Part shown: positions 15,966 through 25,086 of the stretch, piece by piece
How the letters are laid out: each line of letters starts with the position of its first letter
Position numbering within the stretch: position 1 is the first letter of the stretch
Assembly: GCA_965221175.1 (NCBI GenBank)
Contig: OZ244867.1
Location: 620,001 to 684,000, forward strand
DNA from: JAJDZL01 sp965221175
GTDB lineage: Bacteria; Pseudomonadota; Gammaproteobacteria; Arenicellales; JAJDZL01
DNA: 64,000 bases
Direction of reading: 5' to 3'
Notes under the pieces: model-generated
The model's input: the letters and a program-made list of their open reading frames with translations, nothing else
The model's database searches: none
What the model was told of the DNA's origin: nothing
Position numbers and translations under genes: made by a program

Positions 15966-16033
15966 ACAATTCAATTGGAAGTGAGTGGATTTTCCTCAAC
16001 AAGCGATCATGCCAAGTGAAATGATACAAAAAA

Positions 16034-16109
16034 TGGAGCGGGAAACGAGGTTCGAACTCGCGACCTCAACCTTGGCAAGGTTGCGCTCTACCAACTGAGC
16101 TATTCCCGC
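16034..16109 (-). tRNA. glyW: tRNA-Gly (anticodon GCC)
   Basis: A 76-nt cloverleaf on the minus strand. The acceptor GCGGGAA is followed by D-arm AGCTCAGTTGGTAGAGC, anticodon stem-loop AACCTTGCCAAGGTT (GCC), T-arm GAGTTCGAACCTC and encoded CCA. It is the first tRNA downstream of pgsA. Confidence 0.97.
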
Positions 16110-16294
16110 TTGAAAAACGAACACTCATTTCAAGATATTCCCTAATTTTAGGTGATTTAGTATCCCCATATCAACTAGTATGAGAATAGTAGCTACATAA
16201 TTTTGAAGTGCGTAATGCATACAGGGTACTTCGTGTAATTCAATTAGATAAATCGCAATCGAAAACTTGTTGAATTCCTAAATGAAAAAAGTAC

Positions 16295-16879
16295 TTACTT
16301 TTCTTTGGACGTAAGAATCGGCCAAGCGTTACGAAGATAAAGAAACATGGTCCAAATTGTCAGAGCAGCGGCAATGTAAAGCAATAATTCACCTACCACT
16401 AGTGTAGGAAATTCATTGATAGATTGACCATAGAGAAGCAATACGATCGCGAGCATCTGTAAAAAGGTTTTGCTTTTTGAAAGATATGATGTTGCAATGC
16501 TGGCACGTTGTCCCTTTTCGGCCATCCATTCACGCAACGCAACTACACTTACTTCTCTTCCTACAATGATGATGACTGAAATGGTAAAAATGCTCTGAAA
16601 CAAAACTTGGTCGGAAACATTGTTGTCGGAGACGAGCAGCACAAGTGCGGTGCATACAATGAGCTTGTCCGCTACGGGGTCCAGAAAAGCGCCGAACGGA
16701 GAAACTTCTTTAAGTTTTCGAGCAAGATACCCATCCAGCCAGTCCGTCAATGCTGCAAGCACAAAGATAGCAACCGCAACGGTGTTTTTTTGATCTGGCG
16801 ACAGAAAGTAGGCAATGATAAAAACTGGAATTGCGATAATTCGCGCGACGGTCAGAATGTTTGGAATCGTCAGAGGCAT
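16295..16879 (-). CDS. pgsA: CDP-diacylglycerol--glycerol-3-phosphate 3-phosphatidyltransferase
   Basis: A 194-residue integral membrane CDP-alcohol phosphatidyltransferase. The full catalytic signature D-x2-D-G-x2-A-R-x8-G-x3-D-x3-D is present at about 46-68 (from DWLDGYLAR through GAFLDPVAD). Several hydrophobic helices follow. It makes phosphatidylglycerophosphate, the committed step to phosphatidylglycerol and cardiolipin. It is 4 bp downstream of uvrC and upstream of three tRNA genes, the same arrangement as in E. coli. Confidence 0.96.
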   Translation of the reverse strand: MPLTIPNILTVARIIAIPVFIIAYFLSPDQKNTVAVAIFVLAALTDWLDGYLARKLKEVSPFGAFLDPVADKLIVCTALVLLVSDNNVSDQVLFQSIFTISVIIIVGREVSVVALREWMAEKGQRASIATSYLSKSKTFLQMLAIVLLLYGQSINEFPTLVVGELLLYIAAALTIWTMFLYLRNAWPILTSKEK

Positions 16880-16883
16880 GTGT

Positions 16884-18713
16884 TTACTGTTTTCCGTGGA
16901 GTTGGCAATGGATTTTTTCAGCCAGAATAGGACTGATTCCAGGAACTTTTTCTAGTTCCTCTATGCCTGCGTTGGCAATTCCCTGCAAGCCACCGAAATG
17001 TTTCAGCAGATTGGAGCGGCGGCGCTGCCCTATTCCTGGCACGTCTTCCAATATCGATTTCTTTCGAGCGTTATTTCGTCGACCGCGATGCCCCATTAAA
17101 GCAAATCTGTGGGCTTCATCGCGAATTTGTTGCAGCAGTAGGAGCGCCGTTTCGTTGATTTCAACAGGATCGTCAGTTTCTGGAACCCAGATCTGTTCAT
17201 TGCCTGGTTTGCGTTCTCTACCTTTTGAGATCGCTGCAAGCCGAATGTCGGCAATCTGCAATTCATCCATTACATTTAGGGCAGAATGAAGTTGGCCTTT
17301 GCCTCCGTCAATCAGCACCAAATCAGGCAGTTTTCCATCGCCATCTCTGATTTTGCTATAACGTCGATTGAGTGCAAATTCCATTGCAGCGTAGTCGTCA
17401 CCTCCAGTAATGTTCGAAATGTTTAGGGTTCTGTAATCTGATTTCACCGGACCATTCTGATCAAATACGACACAAGATGCGACTGTTTTCTCGCCTGCGG
17501 TATGACTGATATCAAAACACTCAATTCTGGCAGGTACGTCATCCAGCTTCAGCATCTCCACGAGTGCGGCCATGCGTTTATCCAGAGACTCTCTCTCACT
17601 CAAACGGCGTCGAATGGCATCTTGAGCATTGCTTCTAGCCATTTCAACCAGCTTTACCTTGCTTCCGCGGATTGGACATCGAATTGTTGTTCGCCGTCCG
17701 CTTTGTTCCCTAAGCGCGTCAATGATGATCTCACTTTCCTGAATCTGTCGGTCAACCAGAATCTGCGATGGCGCTTCACGATCCAGATAGTATCTTGGAA
17801 TGAACTCGGAAAGAACGTCTTCAAGATTCGTCGCGATACCAGGCTTCGGAAAATAAGTTCGATAGTCTACATTTCGCCCGCTTCTGAAAATCACCAGTTG
17901 AATGCACAACAACTCACCGGAAGAAACCGCTGCAATTACATCAACGTCCGTTGTTCCACCCTCTACCGACTGGGATTCTCTCAGCCGTTGAATTGCAGAA
18001 ATTCGATCTCGATATTTCGCAGCAGTTTCGAAATCCTGAACTGCCGCAGATTCTTCCATGCGCTTCATCAGTAACTGATTCAAATCATGATTTTTACCCA
18101 TCAGAAAATTAACGACTTGATCAACATCTTCCATATATGATTCGCGGCGCACCAGACCGACACAAGGTGCCGTACATCTTTGTATCTGGTACTGCAGGCA
18201 GGGACGGGATCTATGGCGAAAAAATGAATCCCGACACTGCCGAACTGGGAACACTTTCTGGAGTTGCGAAAGCGTTTCCCGAACTGCGGCGGCACTACTG
18301 AAAGGTCCGAAGTATCGCCCGGGCTCCTTTCTGCTTCCGCGATAAAACCCCAATTTTGGAAATTCATGGGAATCATCCAGACGAATGTAGGGATAGCTTT
18401 TATCGTCTCGAAGATTGATGTTGTAGTGAGGTTTACTGGATTTGATTAGATTGTTTTCTAGCAGTAATGCTTCGGTTTCAGTTCGAGTTACGATAGTTTC
18501 AATATCGACAACCTGTTGCATCACGACTTCGATTCGATGAGAAAGACCGGATGGGCGAAAATAAGAACGAAGCCGATTTCTAAGATTCTTCGCCTTGCCA
18601 ATATACAAGGGAGATTTGTTCGCGCCTTTCATGATGTAAACACCGCTAGATGTAGATACACCTTTGAGGAATCTATTTACGTTAAATTTTTGCTTGTCAA
18701 TTGCTAGAGTCAT
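16884..18713 (-). CDS. uvrC: Excinuclease ABC subunit C
   Basis: A 609-residue UvrC. The GIY-YIG nuclease domain is N-terminal (SGVYIMKGANKSPLYIGKAK at about 22-41). A Cys cluster region CLQYQIQRCTAPCVG is at about 166, the UVR UvrB-binding domain at about 200-235, the RNase H-like domain at about 395 onwards (ECFDISHTAGEKTVASCVVF; Asp in LVLIDGGKGQ) and C-terminal helix-hairpin-helix motifs at about 553-605. It makes both incisions in nucleotide excision repair. Full length, no disruptions. Confidence 0.97.
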   Translation of the reverse strand: MTLAIDKQKFNVNRFLKGVSTSSGVYIMKGANKSPLYIGKAKNLRNRLRSYFRPSGLSHRIEVVMQQVVDIETIVTRTETEALLLENNLIKSSKPHYNINLRDDKSYPYIRLDDSHEFPKLGFYRGSRKEPGRYFGPFSSAAAVRETLSQLQKVFPVRQCRDSFFRHRSRPCLQYQIQRCTAPCVGLVRRESYMEDVDQVVNFLMGKNHDLNQLLMKRMEESAAVQDFETAAKYRDRISAIQRLRESQSVEGGTTDVDVIAAVSSGELLCIQLVIFRSGRNVDYRTYFPKPGIATNLEDVLSEFIPRYYLDREAPSQILVDRQIQESEIIIDALREQSGRRTTIRCPIRGSKVKLVEMARSNAQDAIRRRLSERESLDKRMAALVEMLKLDDVPARIECFDISHTAGEKTVASCVVFDQNGPVKSDYRTLNISNITGGDDYAAMEFALNRRYSKIRDGDGKLPDLVLIDGGKGQLHSALNVMDELQIADIRLAAISKGRERKPGNEQIWVPETDDPVEINETALLLLQQIRDEAHRFALMGHRGRRNNARKKSILEDVPGIGQRRRSNLLKHFGGLQGIANAGIEELEKVPGISPILAEKIHCQLHGKQ

Positions 18714-18823
18714 GAGGAGACAAATGATTGGGCTACCAATACTGGTATATTAAAAACAATTTATTCAATATTACCGCACGTATAAGTATTCATTAAAGCA
18801 AATTGCGGAGAAAACTGAAAGCC

Positions 18824-19387
18824 ATGAAAATTTCTGCGTTTGAGACAAAGATCGGAAATCTTCTCGAGATTGATGGTTCATTGTGGAGGGTTCTTCGAAA
18901 ATCACATGTCAAGCCTGGAAAAGGAGGCGCATTCGTTCAGTTGGAACTGAAAGACATTTCAGCAGGAACGAAGAGAAATGATCGGTTTCGCTCCGATGAC
19001 AAACTAGAAAAAGCCCATGTGGAGTATCGACGCATGCAGTTTCTCTACTCCGAAAACGAAAGATATTATTTCATGGACATGGAATCTTACGAACAAATTG
19101 AACTTGATTCCGAGGATTTGTCAGACCAGGTTGGATATTTGATTCCCGACCTTGAAGTGCAAATTAACCTTTACAACAGTTCTCCTATCGGAGTCGAGTT
19201 GCCGGATAACGTGTCGCTGGAAATTATAGACACAGAAGGCGTAGTAAAAGGTCAGACTGCAGCTGGATCCTACAAGCCGGCGATGGCAGAAACCGGAATT
19301 AGAGTCAATGTTCCGACTTTCATCAACATAGGTGATCGGGTGAAAGTCAATACGGACACAGGCGACTATATGGAACGATCAAACTAA
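18824..19387 (+). CDS. efp: Elongation factor P
   Basis: A 187-residue EF-P with three beta-barrel domains. The N-terminal domain carries the exposed-loop motif HVKPGKGGAF (about 28-37), with Lys33 at the tip position that is post-translationally modified in many gammaproteobacteria. The C-terminal domain includes GQTAAGSYKPA and VNVPTFINIGDRVKV. EF-P relieves ribosome stalling at polyproline. The frame is open upstream, but MKISAFETKIGN at 18824 is the family N-terminus. No epmA/epmB is in the window. It is divergent from uvrC. Confidence 0.95.
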   Translation: MKISAFETKIGNLLEIDGSLWRVLRKSHVKPGKGGAFVQLELKDISAGTKRNDRFRSDDKLEKAHVEYRRMQFLYSENERYYFMDMESYEQIELDSEDLSDQVGYLIPDLEVQINLYNSSPIGVELPDNVSLEIIDTEGVVKGQTAAGSYKPAMAETGIRVNVPTFINIGDRVKVNTDTGDYMERSN

Positions 19388-19965
19388 ATTAGCAGTGTAA
19401 ATGACAAAGATAAACTATGTTTACATATTAATATCAAACATTAAAACAATTTTATTCATGTAATGTATGCTTCATCAAAGTGTTAGAACTCTGAATACTG
19501 CACTTCTAACCATTTAAGATTGAATTAATCGGTAATTTTAAGATGATGAGATCGTACACTCGATCGTGTGACAGGCTTCAGGGAACATTTAAAATAAAAA
19601 TTTAAATTTTAAAAGATATTTTAAAACAAAAGAATAATACTAATATCTAAGTTAAAAGGCGAAGAACTTCTACCCAGTTTAATTCATGAATTGTTTACGA
19701 TAATCCTCTAGTCTATCCGTAAATTCTACAACTTCCGGGCGAATTCTATCGTAGTCAGCAGGAAAGCGCAAAAACGGTTGTGCAATCGTCATAGGACTAT
19801 GAGTCATAATAGAATCGCCGTTTTTGTATACAGTATCTTTGTTGTATATAATCCGCTACACAATTTACACAATTGATTTTCCTAAATTCCATACGTCCTG
19901 ATGTTTTAGACCTTGGCGGTGTTGGGGATTTTTTTATTTTTCCAAATTTACTATAGGAATTACTT
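19388..19965 (+). other. AT-rich intergenic region containing displaced nagZ tail
   Basis: About 290 bp of AT-rich DNA follows efp with no gene. The minus-strand nagZ tail remnant at 19679-19792 is next. 19793-19965 leads into the TRAP operon; GGAATT near 19955 precedes the dctP ATG only as a weak ribosome-binding site, and no clear promoter could be chosen. This is the left junction of the acquired TRAP segment. Confidence 0.6.
19679..19792 (-). pseudogene. Displaced second copy of the nagZ 3' end
   Basis: The minus strand encodes a 37-codon tail beginning MTIAQPF, running through DYDRIRPEVVEFTDRLEDY and ending KQFMN-stop. Intact nagZ has YYDRIRPEVMEFTDRLEDC near its C-terminus. The core 74 bp (19682-19755) aligns without gaps to 26636-26709 with 11 mismatches (63/74). 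No other part of nagZ is present. It lies about 6.9 kb from the intact nagZ end, with the TRAP-amidase genes between. Confidence 0.85.
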
Positions 19966-21069
19966 ATGAAAACTGATAACTCTCGTCGCAAGTTCCTAAA
20001 GGGATCTGCCATTGCTGCTACTGCAACTATGGGAACCTTGGCGGCACCTGCGATTGTCAAAGCACAAACGCAAACCTTGAAAATGCAGGCAGCCTGGGGT
20101 GGAGGCATCTTCCTCAAGAATGCTCAGGCCTATGTTGATCGCGTAAATGCGATGGCTGGGGATGCATTGCAGATCGAACTGCTACCGGTTAACTCGGTTG
20201 TTAAAACCAGCCAAATGCAGGATGCGGTTCACCGCGGCGTGCTTGATGCGGCTCATTATGTACCTGCTTACTGGTATTCAAAATCTCCAGTTGCTTCACT
20301 GTTTGGAACTGGACCCTGTTTCGGCTGGTCAAGTCAGGAAGTCCTAGGCTGGATCTACTACGGCGGCGGTCAGGAACTGTTTGACGAAATGATGGCAAAT
20401 CTTGGCTTGAACGTAGTTAGTTTCTTCAACAGTCCAATGCCAGCACAGCCATTGGGATGGTTTAAGGAAGAAATCAAAGACGCAAGCCAGATGGTCGGTT
20501 TGAAATACCGAACTGTTGGCTTGGCTGCAGACGTAATGCTGGAAATGGGCATGTCAGTCGTTCAGCTGCCGGGTGGCGAAATTCAGCCCGCTATGAAATC
20601 CGGCTTGATTGATGCGGCAGAATTCAACAATCCGACATCCGACCGCGACTTCGGAATGCAGGATGTGTCCAAGCACTACCATCTGGCCAGCTTCCACCAG
20701 TCCCAGGAATTCTTCGAGTGTACTTTCAATAAAGATACCTACGACAACCTAGCAGACGAGCAAAAAGCAATTTTGAGGTATGCGTCGGAAGCCGAGAACT
20801 CAAATTTCTACTGGCACAACACCCGCAGCTACGCTGCTGATCTAATCAAGCTGAGAGACGAGCAAGGGGTCAACGTTTATCGTACGCCCGATTCAGTGAT
20901 GTCAAAACAGCTGGATGCATGGGATTCTGTTGTGGAGCGTATGTCGGCAAGCGATCCTTTCTTCGCAAAAGTCATTGCATCCCAGAAGGCATATGCGAAA
21001 GAGGTAATGAATTATCTCAACCTGAATCAGCCGGACTACAAACTGGCCTACGCCCATTATTTTGGGTAA
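19966..21069 (+). CDS. TRAP transporter substrate-binding protein (DctP family)
   Basis: A 367-residue periplasmic binding protein. A Tat-type signal is evident (RRKFLKGSAIAATATMGTLA at about 6-25, cleavage near VKAQ). The mature part has the TRAP DctP fold, with DAVHRGVLDAAHYVPAYW near 85 and GLKYRTVGLAADVMLEMGMSV near 182, the region carrying the Arg that usually grips a substrate carboxylate. It resembles the TRAP subgroup annotated as mannitol/chloroaromatic or keto-acid binders, so the ligand is probably an organic acid but is not defined. It is the first gene of a GC-richer five- to six-gene unit. Confidence 0.88.
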   Translation: MKTDNSRRKFLKGSAIAATATMGTLAAPAIVKAQTQTLKMQAAWGGGIFLKNAQAYVDRVNAMAGDALQIELLPVNSVVKTSQMQDAVHRGVLDAAHYVPAYWYSKSPVASLFGTGPCFGWSSQEVLGWIYYGGGQELFDEMMANLGLNVVSFFNSPMPAQPLGWFKEEIKDASQMVGLKYRTVGLAADVMLEMGMSVVQLPGGEIQPAMKSGLIDAAEFNNPTSDRDFGMQDVSKHYHLASFHQSQEFFECTFNKDTYDNLADEQKAILRYASEAENSNFYWHNTRSYAADLIKLRDEQGVNVYRTPDSVMSKQLDAWDSVVERMSASDPFFAKVIASQKAYAKEVMNYLNLNQPDYKLAYAHYFG

Positions 21070-21100
21070 TTCAAGAAACTGCCACGAACTCGGTGGTATG

Positions 21101-21130
21101 AAAGCGGGGATTGATAAAGTCCCCGCTTTT
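21101..21130 (+). terminator. Rho-independent terminator after dctP
   Basis: AAAGCGGGG and CCCCGCTTTT form a 9-bp GC-rich stem with an 11-nt loop, followed by ATTT. It separates dctP from dctQ, so binding-protein mRNA may be made in excess over the membrane subunits, as common for such transporters. Confidence 0.8.
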
Positions 21131-21418
21131 ATTTGATGAGAGGCATAACTACCGCCGCATCGCAACTGGTGTTGTTCCGGCACGCACTGGAGCATTCTAG
21201 GATGTTTTGGCGGTGATTTTCCGCTTCTATCCTGTTTCCTCCAGCGGAGAGCCTAGGAGCGGAAATTTTCTGTTTTTGCGGTAACGCTGTCAATATTGGT
21301 CATATCGGGTGACGCACAGATGAGCGATTTGGGACTAGCGAAAACGAAAGTCGAGTCAATTCACCCGATTCACCTCTGCTAAAATCCGACTCTTTACTAT
21401 CACGTCAGAGCAAGTTAA
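21131..21418 (+). other. Gap between dctP and dctQ
   Basis: No gene is visible. An imperfect inverted repeat built on TTCCGCT (about 21218) and AGCGGAA (about 21261) is present. The region probably holds either read-through sequence or a second promoter for dctQM; I cannot assign hexamers. Confidence 0.4.
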
Positions 21419-21994
21419 ATGACCCGACTCATCTATGGTATTGAGAGCCTCAGCATCTGGGTTGGAAGGGCTTTTGGCTGGTGTATCCTGATTCTGACGT
21501 TTTCCGTATCCTACGAAGTTTTTGTTCGCTACGTATTAAACGCACCGACTGTCTGGGCTTTCGACATGATGGTGCAGATGTACGGAGCGCTTTTCCTTAT
21601 GGCCGGGCCATACGCACTGGCCCAGGACACTCATGTAAGAGGCGATGTTATTTACAGGCTCTTTCCCGTAAAAGTCCAGGCGACCGTTGATTTCATTCTT
21701 TACCTGCTGTTTTTCTTTCCCGGAATGCTGGCGCTTTTCTGGTTTGGCACAGAAATTGCAGCTGATTCCTGGCGCTACAAGGAAGTCAGCTGGAACAGTC
21801 CGGCAAGAATACAAATCTATTTCTTTAAAACCCTTATCCCTCTTTCGGGTGGCTTGTTGATCATTCAGGGAATCGCCGAACTGCTGCGCTGCTGGAAAGC
21901 CATACGAACTAGCGAGTGGCTTGACCGTCTTGAAGACGTCAGTGAAACTGAATCACTGCTGATGGAACGGGCGACTCGATCCGCGGACAGGTAG
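21419..21994 (+). CDS. TRAP transporter small permease (DctQ family)
   Basis: A 191-residue membrane protein with four hydrophobic helices at about 14-36, 49-70, 92-112 and 135-155. The motif EVFVRYVLNAPTVWAFDMMVQM near 27-48 is typical of DctQ. It forms a complex with the large permease downstream (58 bp) and takes substrate from the DctP protein. The C-terminal tail after about 160 is cytoplasmic and charged. Confidence 0.87.
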   Translation: MTRLIYGIESLSIWVGRAFGWCILILTFSVSYEVFVRYVLNAPTVWAFDMMVQMYGALFLMAGPYALAQDTHVRGDVIYRLFPVKVQATVDFILYLLFFFPGMLALFWFGTEIAADSWRYKEVSWNSPARIQIYFFKTLIPLSGGLLIIQGIAELLRCWKAIRTSEWLDRLEDVSETESLLMERATRSADR

Positions 21995-22052
21995 TTCGGC
22001 AGTACCAATCGTTCAAAGCCAATTTGCGACCTGATTCCAACAAATTCTAGAG

Positions 22053-23420
22053 ATGACCAATCCTGAAGTTGCAATTTTTATGCTGGGACTGTTTATCGTC
22101 CTGGTTCTGCTAGGCTTTCCCATTGCGTTCACATTGATCGCCATGGGCGTGGGCTTTGGCTACTTTGCCTACTACAAAGCGGGGTCCATTGAAGTCATCG
22201 CGGATGCTTTCAACAATCGAATCTTCTATCTTCTCAACCAGAATACCTATTCTGTAATGGAGAATGACACCCTTGTCGCCATACCACTGTTCCTGTTCAT
22301 GGGGTACGTGGTCGAACGTTCCAACATTGTTGATCGACTGTTTTCATCCTTGCAGCTGGCCGCAAGAAACATGCCCGGCTCCATGGCGATCGCGGCGCTG
22401 ATCACGTGCGTGATATTTTCGACTGCCAGCGGAATTGTGGGTGCAGTCGTTACGCTGATGGGTTTACTGGCTTTCCCGGCAATGGTCAATGCGCACTACC
22501 GAAAGGATTTTAGCGCCGGTGTGATATGCGCCGGTGGAACGCTTGGTATTTTGATCCCGCCCTCGATCATGCTGATCGTCTATGCCGCCATTGCTGAACT
22601 TTCGCCACTGCGACTGTATGCCGCCGCCGTATTCCCCGGCCTGCTGCTGGCCAGCATGTATATTCTCTATGTTATTTTCCGCGTGATGGTGAATCCAAGC
22701 ATTGCGCCCAAACCCGTTGTAGATGATTCCGTCACTCGAAAGGAAATCTATTTCCAGCTGCTCGTTTCTTTCGTGCCATTGACTCTGCTGATCATGCTGG
22801 TGCTCGGCTCCATCCTGGGGGGACTAGCCACTCCTGCTGAAGCCGCGGCCATGGGTGCTCTTGGAGGTTTGGTGCTGGCAGTTCTCTATCGTTCTTTGAC
22901 CTGGACCAAGGTAAAGGAGTCGGTATTCCTGACTGCGAAAGCAACCGCCATGGTATGCTGGATGTTTGTAGGTTCGTGGACCTTCGCCTCAGTCTTTTCC
23001 TATCTGGGCGGGCATGATGTTATTGAGGGCTGGTTTCTAGCGATGAATTTACAGACCTGGCAGTTTCTGATTCTCGTGCAGTTGATTATCTTCCTGCTTG
23101 GCTGGCCGCTTGAGTGGTCCGAAATTTTGATAATTTTCGTGCCAATTTTCTTGCCCATGCTGGACACTTTCGGTGTCAACCCCTACTTCTTTGCAATGCT
23201 GGTAGCACTCAACCTACAGACTTCGTTTCTGACCCCGCCTATGGCGATGTCTGCCTATTATTTGAAAGGCGTGTTAAAAAAGGAAATTGAGCTCATGCAG
23301 ATTTTCAAAGGCATCATGCCGTACCTTTCCATTGTCATATTCTGCATGTTTCTGATGTACATGTTCCCGGGTCTTGCGCTATGGTTGCCGGATGCGCTGT
23401 TCGGAGTCTATATTCCTTAA
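22053..23420 (+). CDS. TRAP transporter large permease (DctM family)
   Basis: A 455-residue DctM-type permease with about 12 hydrophobic segments. GFPIAFTLIAMGVGFGYF near 21, MENDTLVAIPLFLFMGYVVER near 69, ICAGGTLGILIPPSIMLIVYA at about 161 and LATPAEAAAMGALGGLVLA at about 262 are family landmarks. It couples sodium-driven transport with DctQ/DctP. The C-terminus is a further pair of membrane helices. It is followed 30 bp later by an amidase gene, which hints that the imported compound could be an amide or be converted with one. Confidence 0.9.
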   Translation: MTNPEVAIFMLGLFIVLVLLGFPIAFTLIAMGVGFGYFAYYKAGSIEVIADAFNNRIFYLLNQNTYSVMENDTLVAIPLFLFMGYVVERSNIVDRLFSSLQLAARNMPGSMAIAALITCVIFSTASGIVGAVVTLMGLLAFPAMVNAHYRKDFSAGVICAGGTLGILIPPSIMLIVYAAIAELSPLRLYAAAVFPGLLLASMYILYVIFRVMVNPSIAPKPVVDDSVTRKEIYFQLLVSFVPLTLLIMLVLGSILGGLATPAEAAAMGALGGLVLAVLYRSLTWTKVKESVFLTAKATAMVCWMFVGSWTFASVFSYLGGHDVIEGWFLAMNLQTWQFLILVQLIIFLLGWPLEWSEILIIFVPIFLPMLDTFGVNPYFFAMLVALNLQTSFLTPPMAMSAYYLKGVLKKEIELMQIFKGIMPYLSIVIFCMFLMYMFPGLALWLPDALFGVYIP

Positions 23421-23450
23421 CGCCCTGTCAATCGACAGGAGCTGGAAAAG

Positions 23451-24791
23451 ATGAATGCTTCCGACTTGATTCAGACTAAACCAGCCAGAGAGTACGTTCA
23501 GTTGATCAAGCAGGGAGTTCTGACTTCGGAAAGTCTGGTCAGACACTGCCTCGACGTAATCAAGCAGACCGATGAAAAGATCGGCGCCTGGGCTCATGTG
23601 GATCGAGAGCATGCCTTGGATCAAGCTCGCACCCTGGATGAAATTCGACGTCGCGGGCAGCCTACGGGAGTCCTTCACGGCATCCCAGTGGGCATTAAGG
23701 ACATTATTGATACAGTTGATTTCCCCACCGAGATGGGCAGTGTTGTCTTTGCAGGCCATCAACCGGAATCCGACGCTGCGATTGTCGAAAAACTCAAGGA
23801 AGCAGGTGCGGTGATTCTTGGTAAAACCGTTTGCACCGAATTCGCCTATATGCACGCGTCCGCCACCAAAAATCCCTGCGATCTCCGTTATAGTCCAGGT
23901 GGGTCCTCCAGTGGCTCTGCGGCAGCGGTAGCCGCCGGGCAGGTTCCGCTGGCGATTGGCAGTCAGACAAATGGTTCTACAATACGCCCCGCTTCCTACT
24001 GCGGAATCTACGGTTACAAGCCCACGCGGGGCACTGTTTCGCGCCGCGGAGTGTTGACAACCTCCTCTCATCTGGATCAAATCGGCGTGTTCGGACTACA
24101 CCCGAGTGACCTCGCGTTGCTTGGTGATGCCATAGGCGGCTATGATGCAGCGGATTCAATGAGTTATTTGAAACCACGTCCCCGAACGCTGGAAGGATTC
24201 GACTCTGATCCGCCGGTTGAGCCCGTGTTTGCCTGGTTCGACTTGCCCTACGCTGACCGGTATTCATCTTCTCTTCGCGAGGGAAGTCTGGAATTACTGG
24301 CCGCACTGGGTAAACAGGTCGACCGAGTTCCAGCGCCGCAGTCCTTTGCCGGACTGATTGAAAGTTTACGGGTCATTTACAGCTATGAATTGAGCCAAAA
24401 TCTCCAGAGCATAAGAGAAACCCATGAAAGCATGCTGAGCAGTACGATGCGCAATGCGCTGGAATCTGCTGACAAAATAACCAGTCAGCAATACGCTGAT
24501 GCACTTGATGTAATTCCAGCTTCGGAAAAATGGTTTAGCCAGCTGTTTAATGATTATGATGCAATACTCACCCCATCGGCCTTGGGGGAAGCGCCACTTT
24601 TGGAACAAGGCACAGGTGATCCAATCTGCTGTACGATCTGGACGCTAGCCGGCCTGCCATGCATATCACTGCCTTTACTCGAAGGCATTGACGACATGCC
24701 CATTGGAATTCAACTGGTCGGTGGAACAAACGAGGATGACCGTTTGTTCAGGACAACGCGCTGGGTATTGAATGCCGTGCAGGGTAAGTGA
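23451..24791 (+). CDS. Amidase signature family hydrolase
   Basis: A 446-residue amidase. The Ser-cisSer-Lys triad is visible: Lys in GIPVGIKDIID near 82, cis-Ser in SPGGSSSGSAAAVAAG near 152-155, and the nucleophile Ser in SQTNGSTIRPASYCG near 177. It hydrolyses a carboxamide to acid and ammonia in the cytoplasm. It differs from GatA in lacking gatB/gatC neighbours and in its shorter C-terminal half. An allophanate hydrolase or aryl-malonamidase type enzyme is possible; substrate unknown. It is co-directional with the TRAP genes and likely part of the same catabolic unit. Confidence 0.86.
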   Translation: MNASDLIQTKPAREYVQLIKQGVLTSESLVRHCLDVIKQTDEKIGAWAHVDREHALDQARTLDEIRRRGQPTGVLHGIPVGIKDIIDTVDFPTEMGSVVFAGHQPESDAAIVEKLKEAGAVILGKTVCTEFAYMHASATKNPCDLRYSPGGSSSGSAAAVAAGQVPLAIGSQTNGSTIRPASYCGIYGYKPTRGTVSRRGVLTTSSHLDQIGVFGLHPSDLALLGDAIGGYDAADSMSYLKPRPRTLEGFDSDPPVEPVFAWFDLPYADRYSSSLREGSLELLAALGKQVDRVPAPQSFAGLIESLRVIYSYELSQNLQSIRETHESMLSSTMRNALESADKITSQQYADALDVIPASEKWFSQLFNDYDAILTPSALGEAPLLEQGTGDPICCTIWTLAGLPCISLPLLEGIDDMPIGIQLVGGTNEDDRLFRTTRWVLNAVQGK

Positions 24792-24849
24792 ACCGGCGCT
24801 GCTCAAATCTCTTCTATAATTGATGTAATATTTCTCTCAGGAGCGCCTG

Positions 24850-25071
24850 ATGAACTCAAGACTCGTCAAGATTCTGTCCGGCTTGGCCGGGCTACTACTG
24901 ATGTTCCTATTCGTTATCGGACTGTCACACAGTATTTCGATCGGATTTGCCGGGTTTTGGGGCGGGTTGCCGTTCGCCATTATCCTCGCCATTGTACTGC
25001 CGATGGTGGCCTATGACTTCTGGGATGAATGCATCCGCAAACGCGACAGCGATTCCTCAGATGGAAACTAG
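24850..25071 (+). CDS. Small two-helix membrane protein
   Basis: A 73-residue protein with hydrophobic segments at about 7-29 and 35-55, and a charged C-terminus (DECIRKRDSDSSDGN). AGGAGCG at about 24839-24845 is a plausible ribosome-binding site for the ATG. No family recognised. It lies between the amidase and the dehydrogenase in the TRAP segment, co-directional, and may be a stray cargo gene or an accessory membrane subunit. Confidence 0.6.
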   Translation: MNSRLVKILSGLAGLLLMFLFVIGLSHSISIGFAGFWGGLPFAIILAIVLPMVAYDFWDECIRKRDSDSSDGN

Positions 25072-25086
25072 GCCATTCCAGCCCCA

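Noticed and set aside
15776..16109. tRNA cluster as integration site of a genomic island
   Set aside because: The order pgsA-Gly-Cys-Leu is the conserved core arrangement and no integrase or duplicated tRNA end is seen.
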